DNA from: BACL27 sp964203235
Lineage (GTDB): Bacteria > Actinomycetota > Acidimicrobiia > Acidimicrobiales > Ilumatobacteraceae
Length of the DNA: 64,000 nucleotides
Assembly: GCA_964203235.1 (NCBI GenBank)
Contig: CAXNLE010000001.1
Coordinates: 992,001 to 1,056,000 of the forward strand
Direction: 5' to 3'
Under the pieces are notes generated by a model. That model was not told the origin of the DNA and ran no database searches. It worked only from the letters and a program-made list of their open reading frames with translations. The translations under genes were made by a program, and so were the position numbers. Of the stretch, positions 8,983-17,942 are shown one piece after another. Within the stretch, counting starts at the first letter, position 1. Every line of letters begins with the position of its first letter.

Positions 8983-9831
8983 TTAACTCGTCAAAACATC
9001 CACGAGTCGCTGTAACGGTATGTGATAGTCGTCAAGCATCGTTAGGTTTGCCTGACGCATTCGCGCATTATCTAGCACCGAATTAGCTGGGCGTTTGGCT
9101 GGCCTTGCAGGTTTTAGCTCAGCGGTTGATGTTCGAAGTACTCGATTCGCATCAAGTCCAGCACAAGTTAAGACATCGCGCGCAAAACCAAACCAACTCG
9201 TCGAGCCTTGATTCGTTAAATGCCAAATACCTGCGCTGTCACTAACCGATAGATCAACTATTGCCGGTGCCGCGTCGCTCGTAAAAGTTGGCGAGCCGAT
9301 TTGGTCATCCACAAATGTCAACGTCGGGTTAGACGCAGCTAGTCGCAAAATAGTTTTAACCATGTTTGCGCCGTGTTCGCCACAGACCCACGAAATTCTT
9401 ACAATCGCATCTTGAGACATGTCTAATTGTTGTTCGCCGGCGAGTTTGCTCGCCCCGTACACAGACTGAGGATTCGGCAAATCACTCTCTATATATGGTG
9501 TCGATTTAGTGCCGTCAAAAACATAATCAGTGGATATATAAATGACACGCGCACCAGACTCGCGAGCAGCAGCCACGATATTTGCCGTGCCATCGCGATT
9601 TACCGCCATTGCTTTTTGTGTGTCTGATTCGCAGGCGTCGACTGCTGTCCACGCAGCGGCATGAATAATCGCATCGACTTTTGCGTCGCCAACTACGCGA
9701 CCGACCAGTGATTTATCAGTGATATCTAAAGATGCATGATTCGTTGCAATAACTTCGTGACCAGATTTTTGCGCCGATAAAACTAAGTCTGTACCTAGTT
9801 GACCTGAGGCGCCGGTGATTAACAGTTTCAC
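8983..9831 (-). CDS. rmlD: dTDP-4-dehydrorhamnose reductase
   Basis: This short-chain-type reductase of about 282 residues catalyses the last step to dTDP-L-rhamnose. It begins with the NAD(P) motif LLITGASGQLGTDL, has ISTDYVFDG with the family signature, and the catalytic pair YGASK. I prefer the GTG at 9829-9831: it overlaps the rmlB TAG by one base (TAGTG) and places the first beta strand at the N terminus. The ATG at 9861 would add ten non-homologous residues inside rmlB. The order rmlA-rmlC-rmlB-rmlD supports the pathway role. Confidence 0.93.
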   Translation of the reverse strand: MKLLITGASGQLGTDLVLSAQKSGHEVIATNHASLDITDKSLVGRVVGDAKVDAIIHAAAWTAVDACESDTQKAMAVNRDGTANIVAAARESGARVIYISTDYVFDGTKSTPYIESDLPNPQSVYGASKLAGEQQLDMSQDAIVRISWVCGEHGANMVKTILRLAASNPTLTFVDDQIGSPTFTSDAAPAIVDLSVSDSAGIWHLTNQGSTSWFGFARDVLTCAGLDANRVLRTSTAELKPARPAKRPANSVLDNARMRQANLTMLDDYHIPLQRLVDVLTS

Positions 9832-10790
9832 TATTTCTTGGCTTTCAGGGGCTCCCACCACCAGCGATTATCGCGATACCAATTAACTGTTGCTTCAAGT
9901 GCTTCGTCAAGTGAACGAGTTCGCTTCCAACCAAGTTTCGTGATCTTAGAAATATCAACCGAGTATCGACGATCGTGACCAAGTCGGTCTGCAACATATT
10001 GCACACTTGATTCGTCTTTGCCTAGCAGCGCTAAAAGTTTGTTGACTAAAACTCTGTTTGCAGTTTCATTACCAGCACCGATGTTGTAGATCTCGCCCGC
10101 GGTGCCGTGTTCAAGAGCTAGATGAACACCCGAACAATGATCGTCAACATAAATCCAGTCGCGTTCGTTAAGACCGTCACCATAGAGAGGTATTTGTTTG
10201 TCGTCAAGGAGATTCGTTGTGAATAACGGAATTGCTTTTTCTGGATATTGAAACGGACCAAAATTATTTGTACAACGAGTTACAACAACAGGCGTGCCGT
10301 GTGTCGAGAAATACGACAAAGCGATCAAATCAGAGCCAGCCTTGGATGCCGAATACGGGCTACGCGGCTCAAGCGGGTCGCTCTCGCGAGATGAGCCTGT
10401 CTCTACAGATCCGTAAACCTCATCGGTGCCGATGTGTAAAACGCGCGAAATGTTTAATCTTCGTGCTGCATCAATCACGACATTTGTGCCGAAACAATTC
10501 GTCAATATGAAGTCTTCGCTACCAGCAATCGACCTGTCTACGTGACTCTCGGCGGCGAAGTGAACAACAGCGTCGTGACCAGCCATCGCTGCTTCAACAT
10601 CACCTGGTTGGCAAATGTTGCCTTTAACGAATTTGAATCTTGGGCTGTCATCAACATCTTTAAGCGTCGATAAGTTGCCGGCATAAGTTAATGAGTCAAA
10701 AACTGTAACTTCGTGATCAGTGTTAGCAAATACCCAACGCACATAGTTCGAACCGATAAAACCTGCACCACCAGTAACAAAAATTTTCAT
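9831..10790 (-). CDS. rmlB: dTDP-glucose 4,6-dehydratase
   Basis: The 319-residue extended SDR converts dTDP-glucose to dTDP-4-keto-6-deoxyglucose with bound NAD+. Visible motifs are VTGGAGFIGSNYVRW at the N terminus, HFAAESHVDRSI, the active-site loop IGTDEVYGSV, and catalytic YSASK (about 148-152) followed by SDLIALSY. It lies 8 nt downstream of rmlC and overlaps rmlD by one base, in a tight operon. Confidence 0.96.
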   Translation of the reverse strand: MKIFVTGGAGFIGSNYVRWVFANTDHEVTVFDSLTYAGNLSTLKDVDDSPRFKFVKGNICQPGDVEAAMAGHDAVVHFAAESHVDRSIAGSEDFILTNCFGTNVVIDAARRLNISRVLHIGTDEVYGSVETGSSRESDPLEPRSPYSASKAGSDLIALSYFSTHGTPVVVTRCTNNFGPFQYPEKAIPLFTTNLLDDKQIPLYGDGLNERDWIYVDDHCSGVHLALEHGTAGEIYNIGAGNETANRVLVNKLLALLGKDESSVQYVADRLGHDRRYSVDISKITKLGWKRTRSLDEALEATVNWYRDNRWWWEPLKAKK

Positions 10791-10798
10791 AAATTAAT

Positions 10799-11365
10799 TT
10801 ATGTCCGCATTGGCCAAAACGGACGAACCTGCGAATCAATTGCATCTCGCGTTGGGTTGGCTGCATCGCGATCAGACAAAATCGGCGACGCAATACCCCA
10901 ATCAGCTTTTACTGCTTTGTCGTTATATGCCAAACCAAGTTCATCTTTCGGGTTGTAATAACTGTCAACAAGATAAGTGATCGCCATATTCGTGAGCGAT
11001 GCGAAACCATGCGCCACACCAGGCGGAATAAAAATGCCACGGTGGTCGTGTGTGCCATCAGCGCGTGCACCAATATCTATAACTTGAGTCGCACCATCTG
11101 TTGGCGAGCCAACACGCAAATCGTGCAGCACCACTCGACAACTACCAATTGGCACATACCAATAATCGGCTTGGTGTAAGTGATAGTGCAAGCCAACGAT
11201 GCAACCCGCCTGCCGATCGCCACGATTACCTTGCAACATTTCGCGACCAAGTGGAAACCACTCGCGACGATATGTCTCAATAAAAGTGCCGCGCGAGTCG
11301 CCGAATGCCTGAGGCTCAACTATTTGCACACCCTTGATCAGTGTTGATTCTGTAATTGTCGCCAT
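10799..11365 (-). CDS. rmlC: dTDP-4-dehydrorhamnose 3,5-epimerase
   Basis: This 188-residue cupin epimerises C3 and C5 of dTDP-4-keto-6-deoxyglucose. Family features are the opening LIKGVQIVEPQAFGDSRGTFIETY, a central GLHYH with the catalytic His, VVLHDLRVGSPT, and FIPPGVAHGFASL. The ATG overlaps the rmlA TAA by one base (TAATG). Length is typical. Confidence 0.95.
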   Translation of the reverse strand: MATITESTLIKGVQIVEPQAFGDSRGTFIETYRREWFPLGREMLQGNRGDRQAGCIVGLHYHLHQADYWYVPIGSCRVVLHDLRVGSPTDGATQVIDIGARADGTHDHRGIFIPPGVAHGFASLTNMAITYLVDSYYNPKDELGLAYNDKAVKADWGIASPILSDRDAANPTRDAIDSQVRPFWPMRT

Positions 11366-12450
11366 TATTCAAGCTCTACTTTCGAGTCATCACCGAGCAT
11401 CAGTCGCAATGCACGAGGTTGTTGAGCGCTTCGAATTACTTCAACATCTTTACCAATCAGAGAATCTGTGAGTCGCGAGACACCGACTATCGAACTCCCG
11501 TCGAGCACAACAGAGTGATCCATCTCTGACTTGATCACGCGACAATTTTTGCCAAGCGATGTATACGGCCCGATGTAAGAGTCTTCGATAATGGCGCCAG
11601 CACCGATTACTACTGGGCCACGAATTCGCGAGTTCGTAACTTTCGCACCTGCCTCGATAGTTACTCGACCTTGAATCTCAGACACTGCGTCGACTGTGCC
11701 TTCTAATTTGGTTTTCATCGCATCAAGCACCAAACGATTGCATTCAAGCAACGGATCTTTTTTGCCAGTGTCTATCCACCAACCTTGCAAAACCTTATGA
11801 CGCACTGAAAATTTGTTGTCAACTAGCCACTGAATTGCGTCGGTAATTTCTAGTTCACCACGCGGCGAAGGTTTAATTGAACGCACTGCTTTATTAATCG
11901 TTTTGTCAAACAAGTAGACGCCGACGAGCGCGAGATCTGATGGTGGGTCTTTTGGTTTTTCAACCAACCGCACAACATGACCGTTTTTGTCAACCTCGGC
12001 AACACCAAATTGGCGCGGATCTTCAACATGGCATAACAAGATTTGCGCCGCAGGTTTATCTGAAGAACTGCTTGCTCGCGCAGTTTCAAACTCAGTGACG
12101 AACTCTTCAAGACCTTGCTCAAGCATGTTGTCGCCGAGATACATAATGAAGTCATCATCACCCAGAAACTTGTCAGCGATTAGTACACAGTGCGCCAAAC
12201 CAAGTGGCTCGTCTTGTGGAATGTATGTAACTTTCACACCGAACTGGCTGCCGTCACCGACTGCAGTTTTAATTTCCTCACGTGTTGATCCAACGATGAT
12301 GCCGATCTCGCGAATGCCAGCGCGTGCCATCGCTTCAATCCCATAAAACAAAATTGGTTTGTTCGCGATTGGAACAAGTTGTTTGGCGCTTGTATGCGTT
12401 ATCGGTCGCAAACGCGTGCCAGCACCGCCAGAAAGAATTAGGCCCTTCAT
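11365..12450 (-). CDS. rmlA: Glucose-1-phosphate thymidylyltransferase, long form with beta-helix domain
   Basis: The 361-residue enzyme makes dTDP-glucose from dTTP and glucose-1-phosphate, the first step to dTDP-rhamnose. It starts with the nucleotidyltransferase motif ILSGGAGTRLRPITH (about 4-18) and SAKQLVPIANKPI. It is longer than the ~290-residue enterobacterial RmlA because a left-handed beta-helix (hexapeptide) domain follows residue ~240, with repeats such as IRGPVVIGAGAIIEDS and YIGPYTSLG. The long form is common in actinobacteria and archaea. First gene of the rml operon; it diverges from the aminotransferase. Confidence 0.93.
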   Translation of the reverse strand: MKGLILSGGAGTRLRPITHTSAKQLVPIANKPILFYGIEAMARAGIREIGIIVGSTREEIKTAVGDGSQFGVKVTYIPQDEPLGLAHCVLIADKFLGDDDFIMYLGDNMLEQGLEEFVTEFETARASSSSDKPAAQILLCHVEDPRQFGVAEVDKNGHVVRLVEKPKDPPSDLALVGVYLFDKTINKAVRSIKPSPRGELEITDAIQWLVDNKFSVRHKVLQGWWIDTGKKDPLLECNRLVLDAMKTKLEGTVDAVSEIQGRVTIEAGAKVTNSRIRGPVVIGAGAIIEDSYIGPYTSLGKNCRVIKSEMDHSVVLDGSSIVGVSRLTDSLIGKDVEVIRSAQQPRALRLMLGDDSKVELE

Positions 12451-12495
12451 ACGCCCGTAAGTCTATTAGGGCTGAGTGAACTAAAGTAAGCGTTT

Positions 12496-13731
12496 ATGAC
12501 TAGTGCACCAACCTCGCAAAATGCTTTTCTTCATCCTTTTGCGAAACCGACAAAAGACAGTTTCATCAAACTTGTGCGAGGTCAGGGTGCACTCGTTTGG
12601 GATGACAAGGGCAATGAGTTGATTGATGGCATGGCGAGTCTTTGGTATTGCGCCGTCGGTCATGGACGAAAAGAAATCGGCGATGCGGTCGCCAAACAAA
12701 TCTCGACACTTGAGGCGTATTCAACTTTTGATCCGTTCACGAATGAGCCTGTCGAAATTTTGGCAGAGAAATTGATTTCACTCTGCCCGATGCCTGAAGC
12801 CCGAGTTTTCTTTTGTGGCAGTGGATCAGAAGCAGTCGACTCATCAATGAAACTTGCTCGGCTCGCACATGTTCAAGCCGGACACCCCGAGCGCACCGTA
12901 ATTATTTCGCGAATGCGCGGGTATCACGGCACAAACTACGGTGGCACTAGTGCGCAGGGTTTGCCACTCAACAAAATCGGCTACGGCCCACTTGTGCCAG
13001 ATGTTGAGCAAGTTGCGAGCGATGATCTTGAGGCGATGTCAGTTTTGATGTCGCAACGCGGGAGCACAATTGCTGCAGTGCTTGCCGAACCTTTGCAGGG
13101 CGCCGGCGGCGTCTACCCGCCTACCCCTGGATATCTAGAAGGCTTGCGAAAACTTTGTGATCAGCACGGTGCATTTTTGATCTTTGACGAAGTGATCACC
13201 GGCTTTGCGCGACTGGGTACTTGGTTTGGCGCAAACTTTTACAATGTCAACCCTGATTTATTGTGCTTTGCCAAAGCGGTTACTTCTGGCTATCAACCAC
13301 TTGGTGGTGTTTTTGTTGGCAAGGCCGTGCGCAAATCTTTAGAGGCTGACGCAGATTTTATTTTAAGAACTGGCTACACATATTCAGGCCATGCTTCGGC
13401 GTGCGCGGCGGCAATAACCAATCTAGAAATTATTGAGCGCGAGAATCTCGCCGATCGGGCAACTCATATCGGCAAACGAATTGGTGATGCACTGAACGCA
13501 TTAGTGCGAGATGGCGTTATCGAAAGTGCACGCGGCGATGGAGCGGTCTGGGCTGCAGGTTTGCACTCAACACAAAACAACTTCAAAATTCGCGACAGAA
13601 TGCTCGAACTGGGTGCGATCACTCGCGCTATCAATGCAGACACAAATACATTTTGTCCGCCGCTAGTTATTACAGATGCTCAACTTGACAAACTGCTCGA
13701 CGCATTTGCCACCGCCGCCTCAGGCAAATAA
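12496..13731 (+). CDS. Class III PLP-dependent aminotransferase
   Basis: The 411-residue cytoplasmic enzyme belongs to the omega-amino-acid:pyruvate/AdoMet-type class III family. Features are FFCGSGSEAVDSSMKLAR (PLP phosphate cup), FLIFDEVITGFARLG with the PLP-contacting Asp, and the Schiff-base Lys in FAKAVTSGYQPLGG. The substrate cannot be set from sequence; beta-alanine, taurine or another omega-amino compound is plausible. The ATG lies only ~45 nt from the divergent rmlA start. A 9-bp inverted repeat covers its stop codon. Confidence 0.88.
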   Translation: MTSAPTSQNAFLHPFAKPTKDSFIKLVRGQGALVWDDKGNELIDGMASLWYCAVGHGRKEIGDAVAKQISTLEAYSTFDPFTNEPVEILAEKLISLCPMPEARVFFCGSGSEAVDSSMKLARLAHVQAGHPERTVIISRMRGYHGTNYGGTSAQGLPLNKIGYGPLVPDVEQVASDDLEAMSVLMSQRGSTIAAVLAEPLQGAGGVYPPTPGYLEGLRKLCDQHGAFLIFDEVITGFARLGTWFGANFYNVNPDLLCFAKAVTSGYQPLGGVFVGKAVRKSLEADADFILRTGYTYSGHASACAAAITNLEIIERENLADRATHIGKRIGDALNALVRDGVIESARGDGAVWAAGLHSTQNNFKIRDRMLELGAITRAINADTNTFCPPLVITDAQLDKLLDAFATAASGK

Positions 13732-13746
13732 ATTACTAATTTATTT
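13726..13746. terminator. AT-rich inverted repeat between convergent genes
   Basis: AAATAAATT-ACT-AATTTATTT forms a perfect 9-bp stem that includes the aminotransferase stop codon and lies between two convergent genes. A T run follows on the + strand. The stem is all A-T, so it is a weak, possibly bidirectional, terminator candidate. Confidence 0.4.
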
Positions 13747-14616
13747 TTCGGGGTGAGTTAAGAGTTTCATCAGGCTGCTGGTATCCCAGCGTGCGCCGCC
13801 CATCGCTACCACTTTGGCGTAAAGTGCGTCGACAAGTTTGGTCATTGTTAAGTCTGAGCCATTATTTTTCGCCTCATCAAAACAGATGCCGAGATCTTTG
13901 CGCATCCACTGCGCCGCAAACCCAAATTCAAATTCGTCACGAACCATTGTCTTTGAACGATTCTCCATTTGCCAAGACTGCGCGGCACCTTTAGAAATAA
14001 CTTCAACCACTTGATCGGCATCAAGCCCTGCGCGAATTGCAAAATTAAGCGCCTCTGCCAAACCCGATACGACGCCGGCAATACAGATCTGATTGACCAT
14101 CTTGGTCAATTGCCCCGACCCTGCATCGCCCATTCGTTGACAGGCTTTGGCGTAAGCATCGAACACTGGTCGCACGTGATCAAAAACTTTTTGATCGTCG
14201 CAGCCACACATCACAGTGAGTGCACCGTTTTCTGCACCCACTTGACCACCAGAAACTGGGGCATCAATGAAACCAATTTGTTTTGTCGCGCACATCGTTG
14301 AAAGTTCGCGCGCCAAAGTTGCCGACGCTGTTGTGTGATCAACCAAAACCGAGCCAGTTTTTAGCCCAGCAAGTGCGCCGTCTGCACCGAGCACGACACT
14401 GCGAACGTCGTCATCGTTGCCGACGCAAACCATAACTACGTCGCTCGCTTCTGAAACTTCACGAGGCGTTAAGGCAAACGAGCCACCATTCGCAGCGACC
14501 CACTGCTTTGCTTTTTCGGCATTGCGATTATAAACAGTGAGTTCATGACCTTTTGATGCAAGATGTCTTGCCATAGGTGAACCCATGACACCGAGTCCGC
14601 AGAATCCAATTTTCAT
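13741..14616 (-). CDS. NAD(P)-dependent beta-hydroxyacid dehydrogenase (HIBADH/GlxR family)
   Basis: The 291-residue dehydrogenase has the N-terminal Rossmann motif GFCGLGVMGSPMARHL, the family substrate motif DAPVSGGQVGAENG (about 119-132), and the catalytic Lys in GQLTKMVNQ (about 168-176). Members oxidise 3-hydroxyisobutyrate or reduce tartronate semialdehyde or other small beta-hydroxyacids. The start lies 2 nt after the carD stop, so the two genes are co-transcribed. The specific substrate is unresolved. Confidence 0.9.
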   Translation of the reverse strand: MKIGFCGLGVMGSPMARHLASKGHELTVYNRNAEKAKQWVAANGGSFALTPREVSEASDVVMVCVGNDDDVRSVVLGADGALAGLKTGSVLVDHTTASATLARELSTMCATKQIGFIDAPVSGGQVGAENGALTVMCGCDDQKVFDHVRPVFDAYAKACQRMGDAGSGQLTKMVNQICIAGVVSGLAEALNFAIRAGLDADQVVEVISKGAAQSWQMENRSKTMVRDEFEFGFAAQWMRKDLGICFDEAKNNGSDLTMTKLVDALYAKVVAMGGARWDTSSLMKLLTHPEK

Positions 14617-14618
14617 TT

Positions 14619-15293
14619 TTACTTCTTTTTTGCGACTGCTTTTACGACTTTAGTTACTTTGACAACTGGCGATTTGGCGGCAGGCTTGGCGGCAGGTTTG
14701 GCAGATGTGGTTGCTTTCGGCTTTGCATCAACCACAGGTTTCGCAACTTTTTTTGCCACAGATTTAGCTACAGCTTTAGCAACTGGCTTGGCGGGTTTGA
14801 GAACGCCTTTTTCAAGTGCTCTGTCGAGATACAACTCTGCTTCTTCTGTTGTCACTCGGAGCGCTGGTTGAATTTCTGAAATTAAGTTGACACGAGCACG
14901 GTCGTACATTGTTTTTTCTGCTGCCGACAGAGCCGAGTCACGATCGCGGGCTGCAAGATTGCGCACAACTTCTGCAACTTGATAGACATCACCACTCTTA
15001 AGTTTTTCTTGGTGGTTCTTGAAACGGCGCGACCAGTTCGCAGGCACACGAGGATCTGCTTTGGCAAGCACAGAAACTAAATCTTGAAGTTCACTTGACG
15101 AAACTGGCGGACGAACACCGACAGTTGAAATCTGATCAACCGGAATCGACAGCGTCATTTCATTGATCACTGTTTTAAGTATTAAATAATCTTGGGTTTT
15201 GCCGAATGCCTTCATCCGCTTCATATTTAGAACTACGCACGCTCCGTGTTGCGGATAGATGACTGTGTCACCTTTTTTCGGCTTAAATTTCAC
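14619..15293 (-). CDS. CarD-family RNA polymerase-binding regulator with Lys/Ala/Pro-rich tail
   Basis: The 224-residue protein opens with the CarD/Tudor-like RNAP-interaction domain (GDTVIYPQHGACVV, about 9-22), followed by the helical DNA-binding part (NWSRRFKNHQEKLKSGD, then AEKTMYDRARVNL). CarD stabilises open promoter complexes at housekeeping promoters in actinobacteria. Residues from about 165 form a low-complexity basic tail of repeated AKPVAK/KKVAKP units, like histone H1 or HupB tails. Mycobacterial CarD is about 162 residues and lacks this. The tail is encoded by repeated GCT/AAA-type codons and may vary between strains. It is the first gene of a two-gene operon. Confidence 0.92.
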   Translation of the reverse strand: MKFKPKKGDTVIYPQHGACVVLNMKRMKAFGKTQDYLILKTVINEMTLSIPVDQISTVGVRPPVSSSELQDLVSVLAKADPRVPANWSRRFKNHQEKLKSGDVYQVAEVVRNLAARDRDSALSAAEKTMYDRARVNLISEIQPALRVTTEEAELYLDRALEKGVLKPAKPVAKAVAKSVAKKVAKPVVDAKPKATTSAKPAAKPAAKSPVVKVTKVVKAVAKKK

Positions 15294-15367
15294 TAAACAA
15301 CCCTTCTTAAGTCAGACCCCACATAATAGACCAAGAGTGTTCAATTAATACCTTTTATCAAGTACTT

Positions 15368-17803
15368 TTATGATCTGAGCCGATCATTTTTGGGATCAAA
15401 TAATGGCTCGAGACCAATCGTCGCCGATTGTCGAGTGCCAAAAATTTCAATCTCAACTTTTGTACCTGGCGCCTCAAATTCTGGGCGCACGTAAGCCAAT
15501 GCCACACTCTTATTCAGCGTGAAACTCCAACCGCCAGAGGTGATGATTCCGATTCGCTTATCGCCACTAAACACTGACGCACAAAATGGTGCATCGGCAT
15601 CGCCGTCTTGATCAAGAATCATCGGCACAAATCGATACGCCGAACCGCGAGCCTTTTCAGCGATCAATGCATCGCGACCGACAAACGCTGGCTTCGTTAA
15701 ATCAACGAATCGATCAAGTGAAGCGTCAAATGGTGAGAAACCGATTTCGAGGTCGGCTTTCCATCCGCGATAACACTTATCAAGACGCAAACTGTCGACC
15801 GCATAAATGCCCATGTCGGCAATGTCAAACTTCTCGCCTGCCTTCCAAATTGCATCGTAAAGCGCAACCATTTGTTCGTTCGATGCGTGCAACTCCCAGC
15901 CGAGTTCGCCAACGTAGTTCACACGCAATGCACGAACTGGGCCGACTGCAGTATCGATCATCTGCGCCGACAACCATTTGAAAGAATCGTTGTCGATCGG
16001 TGTTGTCGTGACTTGCGAAAGCACATCGCGCGATCGCGGGCCAACCAAAATAATTGAGCCGTAATCTGCAGTGACATTTTTCAGTGTCACAGAACCATCA
16101 GTTGGCAACGCCATCTCAAGAACGTCAAGATCGTGCCATTCAGAACCTGCGGCGCCGACGAGATAAAAACTATCTTCGGCAATTCGCACAACTGTGAACT
16201 CGCTCAACACTTTGCCGTCTGGCAACAATGCGTAGACAAGACTTATGCGACCAACCTTCGGTAATTTCGTGCACAACAAATTGTCAAGGTATGCGAACGC
16301 TCCGGCACCTTTGACTTCAATTTTTGTAAAGCCAGGTAAGTCAAGAACTGCAACACCGTTGCGCGCTGCGTGAACTTCTTTAGCAACAACTGTGCGCCAG
16401 CCGTTTCGTCTGAAAAATGAAAGTGAATGATCTTTAACTTCGTTCTTTGGATCAAAATATGTTGGACGCTCCCATCCTCCGCGAGCACCATACGCTGCGC
16501 CCTTTTTCTTGAGTTGCTCATATAACGGAGACATGTATGCAGGGCGACCCGCTGGGCGTTCTTCAAAAGGAAAACCCATCGCGTATTCGTTTTGATAAAC
16601 CTCAACTGCTTTGTCAACCGTGTACTGAGTTGTCGCGTATGCCTTGTAACGACGACGGTCAATTGCCCACAAATCAAACTCTGGGCGACCATCAAGAATC
16701 CACTCTGCAATTGCTTTGCCAGCACCGCCACCTTGAGCGATACCAAAACTAAATGTGTTGCAGTGAAAGAAATTTCGCATGCCGCGTTCTGGCCCAAGAT
16801 ACGGGTTGCCGTCTGGCGCATAAGGGATTGGTCCGTTGACGACACGCGCAATACCCGCATCAGCCAAAACTGGCACTCGCTCGCCTGCATCAATAATTTG
16901 TTTTTCAAGTCGCTCTAGTTCGTCTGGCCACAACATGTTTGCAAATTGATCTGGGATTCCGTCGAGCCACATCGGCGTTGCCTGCCACTCATATGGCCCG
17001 AGAATGAAACCATTTCGCTCTTGACGCAAATAATAAGAGGTATCCGGGTCACGCAACAACGGCAACGGCTCGCTTCGCGCAGCAAGTTCGTCGATCTCTT
17101 CGGTAATCAAATATTGATGAGCCATTGTCATGATCGGCAGATGTCGACCAATAAGTTGCATTACTTCGCCTGCGCGATAACCAGCAGCGTTGATAACAAT
17201 TTCGCAATCAATTTCTGTTTCAACGCCAGCAGCGTTAGTCGTAACAGTCCATTCATAATTTTTGTGCTGACGCAATGCGGTCACACGCTCGTTGCGGCGT
17301 ACGCGAGCACCAAGAGCGCGTGCAGCACGAGCCATCGCCTGAGTAACTTGTGACGGATCAATATCGCCATCTAGTGGATCCCAAAGTGCACCAAGCAGGT
17401 CGTGGGTTTTAATTAGCGGATATCGATCAACGAGATCTGCCGGAGTGAGCATGTCGTACTCCATGTTGTTGGCACGGGCCATACTCTTTACGTGGCGAAA
17501 CTCGGCCATGCGTTCTTCGCTATGCGCAAGGCGAACTGAACCCGTGACGTGATAACTAATCGGAAAATCTTTGTCAGTAGCAAGCTCGCGATAAAGAGCA
17601 GCGGTATATTTTTGCACCTGCATCACACTCCAACTTGTTGAGTACGTCGGCACATTGCCCGCAGCGTGCCAAGTAGAACCCGAAGTCAATTCGTCTCGCT
17701 CAAGCAACAGAACATCTGTGCAGCCCATTTTGGCGAGGTGATAGAGAGCGCTACATCCAGCGATTCCGCCACCGATAATTACGATTTTTGCTCTCTCGCT
17801 CAT
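15368..17803 (-). CDS. DMGDH/sarcosine dehydrogenase-like FAD oxidoreductase with GcvT domain
   Basis: This complete 811-residue paralogue has the FAD motif VIIGGGIAGCSALYHLAKMG (8-27) and LTSGSTWHAAG (about 40-50). The His in TWHAAG corresponds to the residue that covalently binds FAD in mammalian dimethylglycine dehydrogenase. The DAO domain ends near residue 385 (FSFGIAQGGGAGKAIAEW). A FAO/GcvT-like folate domain occupies roughly 430-811, with NYVGELGWELHASN and a C-terminal LALAYVRPEFEAPG-type barrel. It should oxidise N-methyl groups of an amino acid such as dimethylglycine or sarcosine and transfer the carbon to folate. It diverges from the second paralogue across a 139-bp gap. Exact substrate unknown. 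Confidence 0.9.
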   Translation of the reverse strand: MSERAKIVIIGGGIAGCSALYHLAKMGCTDVLLLERDELTSGSTWHAAGNVPTYSTSWSVMQVQKYTAALYRELATDKDFPISYHVTGSVRLAHSEERMAEFRHVKSMARANNMEYDMLTPADLVDRYPLIKTHDLLGALWDPLDGDIDPSQVTQAMARAARALGARVRRNERVTALRQHKNYEWTVTTNAAGVETEIDCEIVINAAGYRAGEVMQLIGRHLPIMTMAHQYLITEEIDELAARSEPLPLLRDPDTSYYLRQERNGFILGPYEWQATPMWLDGIPDQFANMLWPDELERLEKQIIDAGERVPVLADAGIARVVNGPIPYAPDGNPYLGPERGMRNFFHCNTFSFGIAQGGGAGKAIAEWILDGRPEFDLWAIDRRRYKAYATTQYTVDKAVEVYQNEYAMGFPFEERPAGRPAYMSPLYEQLKKKGAAYGARGGWERPTYFDPKNEVKDHSLSFFRRNGWRTVVAKEVHAARNGVAVLDLPGFTKIEVKGAGAFAYLDNLLCTKLPKVGRISLVYALLPDGKVLSEFTVVRIAEDSFYLVGAAGSEWHDLDVLEMALPTDGSVTLKNVTADYGSIILVGPRSRDVLSQVTTTPIDNDSFKWLSAQMIDTAVGPVRALRVNYVGELGWELHASNEQMVALYDAIWKAGEKFDIADMGIYAVDSLRLDKCYRGWKADLEIGFSPFDASLDRFVDLTKPAFVGRDALIAEKARGSAYRFVPMILDQDGDADAPFCASVFSGDKRIGIITSGGWSFTLNKSVALAYVRPEFEAPGTKVEIEIFGTRQSATIGLEPLFDPKNDRLRS

Positions 17804-17942
17804 TGTAAAAAACCAATCTGCTCGTGTTCACCTTATTCAAATTTCAGTGCCAAACTGTAGCGTTGACGAGGCTAAAGAATCCCCGAACTAGTTGACAAAT
17901 TTTCAAACAATCATCAAAGAATTTCAAATATAAAGGAACAAA

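Noticed and set aside
16243..16908. 221-codon reverse-strand frame overlapping the DMGDH-like gene
   Set aside because: It is in another frame of a convincing 811-residue flavoenzyme and shows no family features.
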